A DNA stretch of 64,000 bases from JBJMQS01 sp045802605 (GTDB lineage: Bacteria > Planctomycetota > Planctomycetia > Gemmatales > Gemmataceae), in assembly GCA_045802605.1 (NCBI GenBank), contig JBJMQS010000056.1:261583-325582 (forward strand), in the 5' to 3' direction. Positions 32,412 through 41,435 of the stretch are shown here, in pieces; the stretch's first letter is position 1; every line of letters starts with the position of its first letter. Made by a program: the position numbers and the translations under genes. The notes beneath the pieces were generated by a model, which saw only the letters and a program-made list of their open reading frames with translations, ran no database searches and was not told the origin of the DNA.

Positions 32412-33454
32412 GGCAATGAATCGACAGTGAGCGAGCGTGCGGCCGCCAGAAGCACGGCGCGTGCACGCACCGACCGGCTGCGGATGAGATCGTCAACGAG
32501 TCGTTGCAAACGGAAAAAATGTTCAGCGTCGGCGACGCGACCACGAATCCGTGACCAGAGGCCACGCAGTCGAGCTTCGCTTCGAACTACCCGGCCGAGC
32601 AGACGGAATTGCCACTTCGGCCAGTGCTTGGCTGCGTAGGTCAGGAGGGCATGCCGAGTGATGAGCCGCATCGGCGCGGGTACACTTCGCAAATGCAATG
32701 GATGGTCGTGGCGAACTTGCAAAGCGGGCTCGAACCAGACGGTCCAACCGATGGCCCGGGCCCGGCGGCACAGATCAACGTCCTCGTAATAGAGGAAGAA
32801 GTCTTCATCGAATCCATTCAGTTCCATCCAGCAACTGCGGCGCACGAGCAAGCAGCAACCCGTGACCCATGGCACCGCGGCCGCTTCGCTTGATTTGATG
32901 CGGCAGCGACGAGTGGGCCTGGATCGGATCATCCCGCCGACGACATTTGCGAGCGTGGGAAATGGTCCAGCCGATGGCTGCGGCGTTCCGTCGGCGTGCC
33001 GCAATTCGAAGCCGATGACGCCGACGTTGGGGTCTTTTTCCGCGATCTGTTCCGCGGCGACGAGCACTTTGTCAACAAACTCGTCGGGCACATGCATGTC
33101 GGGATTGAGCAGCAAGAGCCACTGTCCGTGACTGGCTTGGCAGCCTTCATTGACCGCGCGGGCGAACCCGCGGTTACAGCCCAGGCTATGAACGGAGATG
33201 CCGGCCCGGCCCGCGGCCCAATGCCGGAGTGTTTTGGGATTAGCGTCGTTATCGACGACGACCACCTCGGCCATGCCACTGCGAACGGCATCCGAGTGAT
33301 CGAGTTGTTCGCAAAGCGAGATGGATTCGTCGGGACGGCGATAGTTGACCACGATCACCGACAGCGCGGTGGTGGCCGGTGCCGCGGCGCGCGGATGGGG
33401 CCGCGTGGCGGGGATTTCCGGTGCAATCACAAGTGGCTCTAAACGACGGGGCAC
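32408..33454 (-). CDS. GT2 glycosyltransferase (rhamnosyltransferase-like)
   Basis: A 348-residue GT-A glycosyltransferase. LSVIVVNYRRPDESISLCEQ starts the fold, VVVVDNDANP follows, GCNRGFARAVNEGC and LLLLNPDMHVPDEFVDKV contain the nucleotide and metal-binding region, and GFDEDFFLYYEDVDLCRRAR is the acceptor-side motif. It has intact signatures, unlike its downstream paralogue with the repeat insert. The start is GTG at 33454 with AAGGA 10 bases upstream, a weak choice. It is the first gene of the GT2-GT2-GT39 operon, probably for a surface glycan. Confidence 0.88.
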   Translation of the reverse strand: MPRRLEPLVIAPEIPATRPHPRAAAPATTALSVIVVNYRRPDESISLCEQLDHSDAVRSGMAEVVVVDNDANPKTLRHWAAGRAGISVHSLGCNRGFARAVNEGCQASHGQWLLLLNPDMHVPDEFVDKVLVAAEQIAEKDPNVGVIGFELRHADGTPQPSAGPFPTLANVVGGMIRSRPTRRCRIKSSEAAAVPWVTGCCLLVRRSCWMELNGFDEDFFLYYEDVDLCRRARAIGWTVWFEPALQVRHDHPLHLRSVPAPMRLITRHALLTYAAKHWPKWQFRLLGRVVRSEARLRGLWSRIRGRVADAEHFFRLQRLVDDLIRSRSVRARAVLLAAARSLTVDSLP

Positions 33455-33555
33455 GGCCGGGGGATCCTTCCACTGCGGCGGGGCACGTCCATGTGAGCGA
33501 AAGTATAAGCCAAGTGCAAGAAAAGACGCAATCCCGATACGCCATCAGCAAACGA

Positions 33556-34035
33556 TCAACGCCGCCGGCACTTCGGTGGACTCAAGACTTCGAACAAGAT
33601 AATGGCCGATGCGAGCGACTTGCGGTGCCGCAACAGGGCCAGCGCCGGGGCGACAGTCCGCGACGGCGTCGTGCCGGTTTCCTTGGGGATCATGGCCGTT
33701 ACCCGTTGCGCGGGCGCGTCGGAAAAGGCCTGGCGTGGGCGTTCCACGACCTTGGGCGCTGAGAGCACTGGCTTTGGCCGGACGACCACGGGCCGAGGCG
33801 GCACCACGATGACGGGTCGTGGCGTCGACTTCGGCTCAGGCTGGGCGGTTTCGTCGGCGGCCGCAGTCGCCTTTTCGCGACGCAGCCGTTCGATCTCTTC
33901 GAGGAAGCGGTCGAGCTCGGTGCCGCGTTGACCGGCCGGTTTTTGGTTCGGCTTCGTCTCCGCCTCTTCGCGCGCTTTCAGGATCGCGCTGATGGCGTAG
34001 ATGATCATCACAACAACTGGAATGATCCATTCCAC
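33556..34035 (-). CDS. Small membrane-anchored protein downstream of floA
   Basis: A 159-residue protein: one N-terminal transmembrane helix (EWIIPVVVMIIYAISAILKA), a charged helix with RFLEEIERLRREKATAAADE, and a Pro/Val-rich stretch (RPVIVVPPRPVVVRPKP). No domain is recognised. The GTG at 34035 has AGGAG 7 bases upstream. It is third in the nfeD-floA unit, in the position of B. subtilis yqfB, so it may belong to the same membrane microdomain system; that is inference. Confidence 0.6.
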   Translation of the reverse strand: MEWIIPVVVMIIYAISAILKAREEAETKPNQKPAGQRGTELDRFLEEIERLRREKATAAADETAQPEPKSTPRPVIVVPPRPVVVRPKPVLSAPKVVERPRQAFSDAPAQRVTAMIPKETGTTPSRTVAPALALLRHRKSLASAIILFEVLSPPKCRRR

Positions 34036-34085
34036 AATCAATCTCCTAAACTCGCAATCCGAACCTCGAACTCATCTCTCGATTT

Positions 34086-35150
34086 TCATCCGGAGACCGG
34101 TCGGTCGTTTCGCTCCGGCTTCGCGCTGCCAGCGATTGCACCGCGCATCTCGGTGTCGGCCAGCAGATTTTTCATGTTGTAATAGTCCATCACGCCCAGC
34201 CGGCCGGAGCGGAAGGCGTCGGCCAGTGCTTGCGGCACTTGGGCTTCCGCTTCGACCACCTTCGCGCGATTTTCCTGCACGAGCGCCTGCATTTCCTGCT
34301 CGCGGGCCACGGCGGCTGCACGCCGCTTCTCGGCATCGGCCTGGGCCACGCGCAAGTCGGCGGCTGCTTGATCACCTTGCAGCTTCGCGCCGATGTTTTC
34401 GCCGACTTCGATGTCGGCCATGTCCACGGAGACAATCTCGAACGCCGTCTGCGAATCGAGCGAGCTATGCAACACTGTCTGCGTGATGGTACTCGGATTG
34501 GCGAGCACTTCCTTGTGATCGTGCGCGGAGCCGATCGCTTTGACGATCCCCTCGCCCACGCGCGCGATGATAGTCTCTTCGGTCGCACCGCCGACGAGGC
34601 GATCGAGCCTCGTCCGCACGGTCACGCGGGCCTTAGCGCGGAGCTGAATGCCGTTGCGGCACACCGCGTCGAGGAACTGCCGGCCCTTCGCGGGATCCGG
34701 GCAATCGATGACCTTCGGGTTCACGCTGGTCTTCACGGCATCAAGACAATCGCGGCCGGCGAGGTCGATGGCGGCCGCGGTCTTCCATGGCAGATCAAGC
34801 CCCGCTTTATGTGCGGCGATGACAGCGGTGGCTGTCTTGGGTACGTTGCCCCGAGCGAGATAATGCGCTTCGAGGTCCGCGGTTTCGACTTTGACGCCGG
34901 CTTGCACTAGCGCGATTTTCTGGCGGACGATCATGTTGTAATCGACCTGCCGGAACTTCATGCCGACAAGGTCGAGGATGCCGATCTTGGCGTTGGTCAG
35001 CTTGCTCTGCAGCCAGAGCCGAAAGAAGCTGAAGAACACGATCAGCATCACGAAGCCGATAACGACAGCCAACACAATTAGGCCAAGGACCTTGTAGTCC
35101 TTGAGCCATTCGGGCGGGTCATTGGCAGCGGCGAGCAAACTTAGCGACAT
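34086..35150 (-). CDS. floA: Flotillin-like protein FloA
   Basis: A 354-residue FloA (YqfA/UPF0365). An N-terminal hydrophobic hairpin (about 22-47) is followed by the SPFH/band-7 domain (GMKFRQVDYNMIVRQKIALV, CRNGIQLRAKARVTVRTRLD, GGATEETIIARVGEGIVKAI). An Ala/Glu-rich coiled coil (ADAEKRRAAAVAREQEMQAL) and C-terminal tail follow. FloA oligomerises on the inner leaflet and organises membrane microdomains. It follows a short NfeD gene, its usual partner, in the same direction about 80 bases away. Confidence 0.95.
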   Translation of the reverse strand: MSLSLLAAANDPPEWLKDYKVLGLIVLAVVIGFVMLIVFFSFFRLWLQSKLTNAKIGILDLVGMKFRQVDYNMIVRQKIALVQAGVKVETADLEAHYLARGNVPKTATAVIAAHKAGLDLPWKTAAAIDLAGRDCLDAVKTSVNPKVIDCPDPAKGRQFLDAVCRNGIQLRAKARVTVRTRLDRLVGGATEETIIARVGEGIVKAIGSAHDHKEVLANPSTITQTVLHSSLDSQTAFEIVSVDMADIEVGENIGAKLQGDQAAADLRVAQADAEKRRAAAVAREQEMQALVQENRAKVVEAEAQVPQALADAFRSGRLGVMDYYNMKNLLADTEMRGAIAGSAKPERNDRPVSG

Positions 35151-35209
35151 TGCAAATCCCTTCTAGGGAGAGGTCTAATAAGTAATTCGGGCCGGTGATC
35201 GTTGTATTT

Positions 35210-35230
35210 AACCACCTAACAACCGAACCA
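35210..35230. repeat. CACCTAACAACC-type repeat unit
   Basis: AACCACCTAACAACCGAACC lies just before the nfeD stop. The same core CACCTAACAACC recurs at 61060-61071 and 62516-62527, where it forms inverted repeats. Here only one copy is seen. Confidence 0.55.
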
Positions 35231-35231
35231 G

Positions 35232-35762
35232 CTAGCTTCCCAGGTCATTCAGATCGATGTCCTTCAAATCAGCAGGTTCGGATTCCCGGACCACAACCCG
35301 GCCGGCCCTGACGTCGATACAGCGTACCCATGCACCAGCGAGGACCATCATTCCTTCGCTCACGACATCGACCCGTTTGCCATCAAATTGGACGGCTCCT
35401 GCGGGCCGGAGGTCGGAGAGCGCCTTGCCGTGCCGGCCCCGCAAGGCTTCGAGTTCCAGATTGACCGGCATGTTGGCGAGCGTGGCATCTTCGTCCGCAC
35501 CGGGTTGGATTAGCCGCCGCCCGATTGTCGTCCGCGGCCAAAGTTGCGCCATGGCGTAAATCAAGGATGGTATCGCCAGGAAGACAACCACCACCATCAC
35601 AACGCCGGTGGACGTGTCGCCGTACATGAACGTCATGACCACGCCGGCGGCGACGGCAACTCCGGCCAGCAGGAACAAGACGCCGCCGGTCGGGAAGAAG
35701 AGCTCCCCGGCCATGAGGCCCAGTCCCAACACGATGAGCAGGATGGCGAGATTCAGGTCCAT
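35232..35762 (-). CDS. Short NfeD-family membrane protein
   Basis: A 176-residue NfeD without a protease domain. Hydrophobic helices (about 5-20, 27-45, 50-72) are followed by a C-terminal OB-fold domain: GRHGKALSDLRPAGAVQFDG, KRVDVVSEGMMVLAGAWVRC and VVVRESEP. NfeD OB domains pair with flotillins or stomatins, and floA is directly downstream. A role in membrane quality control or microdomain assembly follows from that family knowledge. Confidence 0.9.
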   Translation of the reverse strand: MDLNLAILLIVLGLGLMAGELFFPTGGVLFLLAGVAVAAGVVMTFMYGDTSTGVVMVVVVFLAIPSLIYAMAQLWPRTTIGRRLIQPGADEDATLANMPVNLELEALRGRHGKALSDLRPAGAVQFDGKRVDVVSEGMMVLAGAWVRCIDVRAGRVVVRESEPADLKDIDLNDLGS

Positions 35763-35851
35763 ATGCAGTAGTCGATGGCTAGTGACCGCCGGTCAGTGAT
35801 AATCTACAGCATTCGGGTGAAGCAAAACAGCATGGCAGAGGACCCAGACTC

Positions 35852-36319
35852 ATGCCCAAGAAAAGTGCCGGCTTATTGATGTATCGGCAAACGTCCGACG
35901 GACTGGAAGTGTTGCTGGTTCATCCCGGCGGACCGTTTTGGACCAACAAGGATGAGGGTGCGTGGACAATTCCCAAAGGCCTCATCGAAGAAGGCGAAGA
36001 ACCGCTGGGCGCCGCCAAGCGCGAGTTTGCGGAAGAAACTGGCTGCGCCCCAACCGGCGAGTTCGTGCCACTGGATCCGGTCAAGCAAGCGGGCGGCAAG
36101 ATCGTGCACGCCTGGGCCATCCGCGGCAATTTCGAATTGGCCAACCTCAAGAGTAATTCGTTCTCGATGGAGTGGCCATTGAAGTCGGGGAAATACCAGT
36201 CGTTTCCGGAAGTCGATCGCGCGGGGTGGTTTTCGATGGAGGAAGCGCGGCGGAAGATTTTGAATGGGCAGTTGCCGCTGTTGGAGCAGCTTGAGCTAAT
36301 TCTGCAAAAGCAGGATTGA
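35852..36319 (+). CDS. NUDIX hydrolase
   Basis: A 155-residue NUDIX protein. The NUDIX box is GLIEEGEEPLGAAKREFAEE followed by TG, with the REFAEE Glu pair intact, so Mg-dependent cleavage of a nucleoside-diphosphate-X is expected. The N-terminus SAGLLMYRQTSDGLEVLLVH resembles family members that act on dinucleoside polyphosphates or similar compounds, but the substrate is not certain. GAGGA lies 9 bases before the ATG. It is divergent from the nfeD-floA genes. Confidence 0.92.
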   Translation: MPKKSAGLLMYRQTSDGLEVLLVHPGGPFWTNKDEGAWTIPKGLIEEGEEPLGAAKREFAEETGCAPTGEFVPLDPVKQAGGKIVHAWAIRGNFELANLKSNSFSMEWPLKSGKYQSFPEVDRAGWFSMEEARRKILNGQLPLLEQLELILQKQD

Positions 36320-36350
36320 CAAGAAACCGCCGACCGATCATTTTTGCAAA

Positions 36351-36378
36351 ACCAAAATTTGGATAACCAAAACTGGTT
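36351..36378. promoter_or_regulatory. AT-rich putative operator/promoter of blaI-M56
   Basis: An AT-rich island in GC-rich DNA with overlapping dyads: CCAAAATTTGG, TTTGGATAACCAAA and AACCAAAACTGGTT. It lies 28 to 55 bases upstream of the BlaI-like start. The dyads differ from the TACA-TGTA BlaI/MecI consensus. I infer a site for the regulator itself. Confidence 0.4.
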
Positions 36379-36405
36379 TCCAAATCCACGGAAGGAGCTG
36401 CGGTC

Positions 36406-36789
36406 ATGGCGCGACCGGCGTCGAAGCATCTCACCGAGCGGGAGCTCGATGTTATGCACGTCTTTTGGCGGCGCGGGTCGGTCACGGCTGCCGAAGTCCG
36501 CGATGACCTCGCCGGACGGGCGCTCGATTTGTCGCTCGCCACCATCACCAACCTAATTCGCGCCCTGCACGACAAGGGTTTCTTGCGCCCCCTCGGCGAC
36601 GAACGGCCCTGCCGGTTTGCGTCGGTGCGGAGTTACGAAGAAGTCTCGGGCCGACTGTTGAAGGATGTCGTCGATCGCGTCTTTGCCGGGTCTGCGGCCG
36701 ACCTCTTGGTGCGTCTGGTCGAACAGCGAAAGCTCACCCCCAAGGAACGCGCGGTGTTGGAAGGGATTCTCAAAGGAGGCAAGTCATGA
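36406..36789 (+). CDS. BlaI/MecI/CopY-family transcriptional repressor
   Basis: A 127-residue winged-helix repressor (LTERELDVMHVFWRRGSVTA, then LSLATITNLIRALHDKGFLR) with a C-terminal dimerisation helix (about 75-125). In this family, a partner M56 protease inactivates the repressor upon a signal. AAGGAG lies 8 bases before the ATG. It overlaps the M56 gene by 4 bases, which is the standard pair arrangement. Confidence 0.92.
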   Translation: MARPASKHLTERELDVMHVFWRRGSVTAAEVRDDLAGRALDLSLATITNLIRALHDKGFLRPLGDERPCRFASVRSYEEVSGRLLKDVVDRVFAGSAADLLVRLVEQRKLTPKERAVLEGILKGGKS

Positions 36790-38816
36790 CCGAGTTTGGA
36801 CTGGCACTCTTCACCGCGGCCATCCGCGTTTCGCTGCTGCTCGTGCCGGCTGGGCTGGTGATCGTGCTCCTGGCTCGGCGACATTCCCGCGCCGCCGTCC
36901 TCGCCGGCCTTTGGACATTGAGCCTGTCGATGATACTTTGGCTCGTGGCGTTGTTGCCGGATTCAGTTTGGAAGATGCCGAACGCCAGAACCGTGACGGC
37001 TGCGGTGCCATCGGTCACCATGACGACAAACGAAATGCCGGCACCGTCAGCCGGGCCGCGTTTTTCGCTCCACTTGCCCAGACTGGCCGAGTCGCTGCCG
37101 ATCGCTCCCAACTCGGCTACCAAGGCGGTGCCGGCGTCCGCGTGGAACACGTTGGCGATCGTCGTCTGCGTCATCACTGCGATCGCTACTGCTCGGCTAA
37201 TTGCCGGATGGTTCGCCATTTGGCGATTGAAGCGCGCTAGCCAACCAATCGACGATCCTGCACTGCGCCGGCTTGTCGAGGAACTGCGCCATTCGCTCGG
37301 ATGTCGGCGAGCAATCGAGCTTCGCTCATGCTGGCTTGTGACCTCCGCAGCGATGGTTGGCTGGTGGTGGCCCGTGATTTTGCTCGCTGAACAACGGCAT
37401 AATTGGGCCGCGGACGATCTCAAGGCTGTGCTCGCACATGAGCTCGCGCACGCCCGCAATGGCGACTTCGCGGCCAACATCTTCGCCCGGGTTTGCTTGA
37501 TCGTCCAAGGTTTCCACCCGCTCGTCCTTTGGCTCTGTCGCCGGCTTCGCGCCGAGCAGGAACTGGCGGCCGACGCGCTGGCGGCCTCTCATGTCGGAGG
37601 CCGGGACAGCTATCTCCAATCCTTGGCCCGGCTCGCATTGCAAACAAAGCCCGCGCCGGCATTTTGCCTCGCGCGGTCCTTTCTGAACGATGGAAGTACT
37701 TTGCTCAGGAGAATCGCGATGTTGAAACGGACTTCAACCGATCGAGTGCCCACACGTTGGACCGTGTTGACCCTGCGGGCCGCCTTGGTCGTCATCGCGG
37801 CGACCGCCAGTGCGGTTCGTGGCCCGGGGGAATCACCGGCTCATGACAAAGCGCTGCCGCCGCTGGAGCTGTCGGTGCTTCAGAAAGGAGCGCAGGGTTT
37901 TTGGGTCGTACGGCCTTCGGCCATGGCGAAGATGCCAGGAATGGACCTCGTTCTCGCCAGAATCCAAGAAAGTTTGCACAATGGGTTTTCCACCGCGACC
38001 GCATTCTTGGTGCCGATGCAGGATATCGATCAAATTGTTTTTTATGTGACGACCGACAAAGGGTTGTTTGGAAGCAAATCGTTTTCCCACGATAGCATCG
38101 CTCTCATTCGCATGGCCCACGATTACGACTGGGCCGCGAAATTGAAAGCGATGCCGGCCCCTCTCAAAGTCGAGGAGACGCGCCCCGGCCATTTCAGCGT
38201 GAAGGCGCTGCCGTTAGAGGTCGGGGTCGGCGAGAAGCATTGGAGCACTCCATTCAACTTCCACTGCAGAGTCTTGGACGGCCGAACCATTACTTTCAGC
38301 GACGAGAAAGACCTCGATTCGACTCCCGCAAACGTCCGCTGGGGTTGCGCGGCCGAATCGACCTCGGCGTGCGTCGTCCTCGGCATCGACAACCGCGACG
38401 GCTCACTCGGGAAATTCTTGGCCGGTTGGGGCATCTACGAAGACGTCGTAGGCCTTCCGCCACTGATCGCATGCGCCAACCATGCGGCCATCACGGTGGA
38501 CAGCGCCGAGAACGCCGGCGGCACCCTCATTGTCGATTGTCGATCGCCGGCTGACGCGGTGCGAGCCCAAGAGGCGATCAATTCATTCGGCGAATTCGCG
38601 CGAATGGCCTCTACCACAAAGTTGAAGGACCGCGAAAAACTCTCCCGCCAGGCCCAATTCGGTTTCGAATTGATCGGTCAACTTGCTGAGCGTCATCCCA
38701 TCGAGGTCCGCGGGACTCGGCTGAAATGCGTCGGGAAAAGCCAACTCTTATTCGCGGACGTGTTTCGTAACGCAATGGCACCGCTTTTCGACGACCCACC
38801 GGAGGACAAGAAGTGA
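36786..38816 (+). CDS. M56-family (BlaR1-like) membrane metallopeptidase with a novel C-terminal region
   Basis: A 676-residue protein. The N-terminal membrane domain (helices about 10-30, 37-55 and 120-145) contains the zinc protease motif HELAH (in VLAHELAHARNGDF) with a downstream EQELAADALAA. Then comes a hydrophobic segment and about 300 extracytoplasmic residues that do not resemble the penicillin-binding sensor of BlaR1. The signal sensed is therefore unknown. It is co-transcribed with the BlaI-like repressor and probably cleaves it, by family analogy. Confidence 0.87.
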   Translation: MTEFGLALFTAAIRVSLLLVPAGLVIVLLARRHSRAAVLAGLWTLSLSMILWLVALLPDSVWKMPNARTVTAAVPSVTMTTNEMPAPSAGPRFSLHLPRLAESLPIAPNSATKAVPASAWNTLAIVVCVITAIATARLIAGWFAIWRLKRASQPIDDPALRRLVEELRHSLGCRRAIELRSCWLVTSAAMVGWWWPVILLAEQRHNWAADDLKAVLAHELAHARNGDFAANIFARVCLIVQGFHPLVLWLCRRLRAEQELAADALAASHVGGRDSYLQSLARLALQTKPAPAFCLARSFLNDGSTLLRRIAMLKRTSTDRVPTRWTVLTLRAALVVIAATASAVRGPGESPAHDKALPPLELSVLQKGAQGFWVVRPSAMAKMPGMDLVLARIQESLHNGFSTATAFLVPMQDIDQIVFYVTTDKGLFGSKSFSHDSIALIRMAHDYDWAAKLKAMPAPLKVEETRPGHFSVKALPLEVGVGEKHWSTPFNFHCRVLDGRTITFSDEKDLDSTPANVRWGCAAESTSACVVLGIDNRDGSLGKFLAGWGIYEDVVGLPPLIACANHAAITVDSAENAGGTLIVDCRSPADAVRAQEAINSFGEFARMASTTKLKDREKLSRQAQFGFELIGQLAERHPIEVRGTRLKCVGKSQLLFADVFRNAMAPLFDDPPEDKK

Positions 38817-38946
38817 GGTGTGAATACGTCAGGAGGCCGTGACCTGACGAACTCCTCCGGAGTGTCACGGCTGGCCACTTTGGGAACGGCGTGCAAAGAC
38901 ACACGACGTGCCACAAAGTCCCTACATCTTAGAATTCGGGACTTTA

Positions 38947-38973
38947 GTAATCCGCGACTCCGTCGCGGATTAC
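38947..38973. repeat. Hairpin GTAATCCGCGA/TCGCGGATTAC overlapping the NfeD stop
   Basis: Perfect 11-bp arms 38947-38957 and 38963-38973 with a 5-base loop. The TAA stop of the long NfeD gene (38970-38972 on the plus map) lies inside the right arm. It may be a terminator-like structure or another palindromic repeat that truncated or replaced the gene end. Confidence 0.7.
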
Positions 38974-41156
38974 ACCCCTTTCACTACCACCCGATTACCT
39001 TCAATCTCCACCACCTGCACGGCTGTGCCTGGTGGAATGAATCCACCCTCGCTGACCACGTCCACGAAGCGGTCGCCGAATCTCGCCATCCCGGCGGGGC
39101 GCAACATTGTCGCGGCGGTGCCGATGGCGCCGAGCAACGCAAGCGTTTCCGGGCTGGCGGTCGGCGCGGGGCCGAACTCGGCTTCGTCTGGCGGCATCAG
39201 TACCAAGCGATTGGCGACCGGGATGTTGGGCAGAAAGCGCGCAACCGTGAATGCGGCAATGACGGATCCCGTCAACGCCACGCCGAATTTCAAGATCGTC
39301 GCACCGAGGCCGGCCCATTCATGAGGCGATTGCGGCATGCGTTCGACCGTCGCCAACCCTAGGCCGAAGAGGATCAGTGCAATGCCGCTGAAGCCGATGA
39401 TGCCGAAGCCCGGAATCACGAAGATCTCGATTCCCAGAAGGACCAATCCGAGCAAGAACAACAAAACGGCGAGCATCGTGATCTGGCCATTCAGTTGGGA
39501 CTGGGACCAGAAAAACACCACGAAGCAGATTGCCGCGACGATGCCCGGCAAACTGACGCCCGGCATCTTCAGTTCGATGATCAAGCAGGCGATGCCCACC
39601 AGCACGAGGAACGTCGAAACATACGGATCGGCGAAGAAGCTGGCGAAGCGGTCGAGCCAATCGGGCATGGCCGCACGCACTGCGCTCGGCTCGACGCCGT
39701 AGTGCCGGTAGACGTCGTTCAAATCCTCCGGCTTCGCGACCACGTAACGAGCAAAGCCCAAGCTGGGCGCAACATCAGCCGTTAACACCAACAACTTGCC
39801 CGGATGTTTCACCGTGTCTTCGGCCACCCACATCGGCTCGCCGGTCGGTTCTTTCTCCTGAAGTTCGATCGGTGTCAGGAATCGTCGCTCCTGCGCTGAG
39901 CCGGTCGCTCGCTTAGCGCGAATCAATTCCAGATCTTTGTCAAACAATCCGCGAATGATCGCGCCAGAGTAGCCTTGTGATTCCGCAAGATGGACGAGCG
40001 AATCGCGGACCGGGCCCAAATCAATGGGCGGCGGTGGCGGTTGGCCACGACGCGGTGGCGGAGGCGGCTTCATCAATCCCGAGAAGTCGCCCATCGTCGC
40101 CGACTTTGCCATCACGATTTCATTGCAGCCAAGCGCGAGAAACATTGCGGTGTCCGGCGCGCTATAAGGTACGTAGGCGACAGTCATGATTGGCAGGCCA
40201 CCCTCGCCCTTCATGCCGCGAATGACGTCGGCGATGCGGCGAGCGGTTTCGGTGCTGCCGCCGGAGCATTCAAGTTGCAGGATGAGCAAGTTGCCGCCGC
40301 GGGCGACTGCTCGGCTCATTTGGCGTTCAAGGCTTGAGAGCAGGCCGCCGTCCACCGGCCCGCGAACTGGAATTTGCCAGACGACCGGCTGGCGATCCAT
40401 CAAGACATTTTCGCGGAAGCTGCCCGGCGGCATGTTGTAGAGTTCTTCGATTTGTTGCCGGGTCGCCTTGATGGCTTTGCAAAGCTGGAACTTGCGCGCA
40501 TCGGAGGCGTTCAACAATGCAAGCGAGCCGGCGCGCAACACAGGCTTGCGATCGACAACGACCACCCCTTCCTTGATCGCGGCTTCTTCCTTGCTGGCAT
40601 CGACATACCAGACGGCGCGATCATTCCGGCGGCCCTCCAAGACTTCCACTTTCTCATCGAGCATCTTCACCACAATTGCGCGATGCTCCGGTTTGGCAAA
40701 GCGCTCATAGGCGGTGAGGTGAATGGGATCAGGCGTTACACCGGGGGCGGCGGCCACTTGGCCGATCACTCCGTCCGGGCCCATGATCAGCTCGTCGCAC
40801 GCCAGCACCGGCAGCACCGTGTGACGGGTCGTCTTGTTGCGAACAAACGCCACCGTCAGCAGCTTGCCCTCGCCACGTTTCTCACGGATGAAGTTGGCAA
40901 AGTCCAGACAGGGGCCGAAGTCCGGCGAAGCGACCTCCAGCCCTTCCGGATTGAAGTCGAAGATGATCTTGCGGAGCGATTGCCGCGACTCGGCCCGGGC
41001 CACCGTCTCTTTGATCTGGTTCACAACCGTGGACGTGATTGGGTTCGGCACGGTGACGAAGATGCCCGGCTCGTGCGGTTCATCCACCGCGGGGCCGCGG
41101 GCCAGGGCCATCGCCGTGGCGGTCGCGCCAACCAAAAGGGTCAAAAAGCGGATCAT
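38970..41156 (-). CDS. Long NfeD-family membrane protein with two degenerate ClpP-like domains
   Basis: A 728-residue protein with a signal sequence, two crotonase/ClpP-type domains (about 30-170 and 260-420), four or five transmembrane helices (about 510-640) and a C-terminal OB domain (GDRFVDVVSEGGFIPPGTAV, VVEIEGNRVVV). In NfeD proteases the serine follows the AASAG-type motif. Aligning here puts Arg (in NKTTRHTVLPVLACD) and Asp (in YSAPDTAMFLALGCN) at that site, so both copies look inactive. Pro-rich stretch PPPPPRRGQPPPPP lies between. It stands alone, about 3 kb from the floA operon. Confidence 0.88.
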   Translation of the reverse strand: MIRFLTLLVGATATAMALARGPAVDEPHEPGIFVTVPNPITSTVVNQIKETVARAESRQSLRKIIFDFNPEGLEVASPDFGPCLDFANFIREKRGEGKLLTVAFVRNKTTRHTVLPVLACDELIMGPDGVIGQVAAAPGVTPDPIHLTAYERFAKPEHRAIVVKMLDEKVEVLEGRRNDRAVWYVDASKEEAAIKEGVVVVDRKPVLRAGSLALLNASDARKFQLCKAIKATRQQIEELYNMPPGSFRENVLMDRQPVVWQIPVRGPVDGGLLSSLERQMSRAVARGGNLLILQLECSGGSTETARRIADVIRGMKGEGGLPIMTVAYVPYSAPDTAMFLALGCNEIVMAKSATMGDFSGLMKPPPPPRRGQPPPPPIDLGPVRDSLVHLAESQGYSGAIIRGLFDKDLELIRAKRATGSAQERRFLTPIELQEKEPTGEPMWVAEDTVKHPGKLLVLTADVAPSLGFARYVVAKPEDLNDVYRHYGVEPSAVRAAMPDWLDRFASFFADPYVSTFLVLVGIACLIIELKMPGVSLPGIVAAICFVVFFWSQSQLNGQITMLAVLLFLLGLVLLGIEIFVIPGFGIIGFSGIALILFGLGLATVERMPQSPHEWAGLGATILKFGVALTGSVIAAFTVARFLPNIPVANRLVLMPPDEAEFGPAPTASPETLALLGAIGTAATMLRPAGMARFGDRFVDVVSEGGFIPPGTAVQVVEIEGNRVVVKGV

Positions 41157-41346
41157 TCAAACTCCTTGCGGAACCTCCGAAGGTATCATAACGGTCGCTG
41201 TCGAGGGGCGTAGAAGGACTTCTGCCTGTCTTGTTGTTCGTTCGGGGGTGCCAGGAATTCCAATTTCGCAGCCCCCGAACTCAGATCATCGGCCGTTCGA
41301 GGCCATTTATCCCTTGTGGGCGAATTGAGCCCGGTTAAAATCCGTG

Positions 41347-41385
41347 CACCCAACGTAACTCTGGTAGTTACGGGCACTTTGGGTG
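41347..41385. promoter_or_regulatory. Two-tier hairpin in the fabF leader
   Basis: CACCCAA (41347-41353)/TTGGGTG (41379-41385) enclose GTAACT (41355-41360)/AGTTAC (41366-41371). It sits about 50 bases upstream of the fabF start. No T run follows. I cannot say whether it is an operator or an RNA structure. The rest of the gap 41157-41435 shows nothing else clear. Confidence 0.45.
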
Positions 41386-41435
41386 AATCTCACCTCCGGC
41401 ATTGGATAGCCGCTTAACCCTCGTTAGGGGCGTTT

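Noticed and set aside
36786..38816. M56 protein as a true beta-lactam receptor
   Set aside because: The penicillin-binding signature (SxxK, SxN, KTG) is not visible in its C-terminal region.
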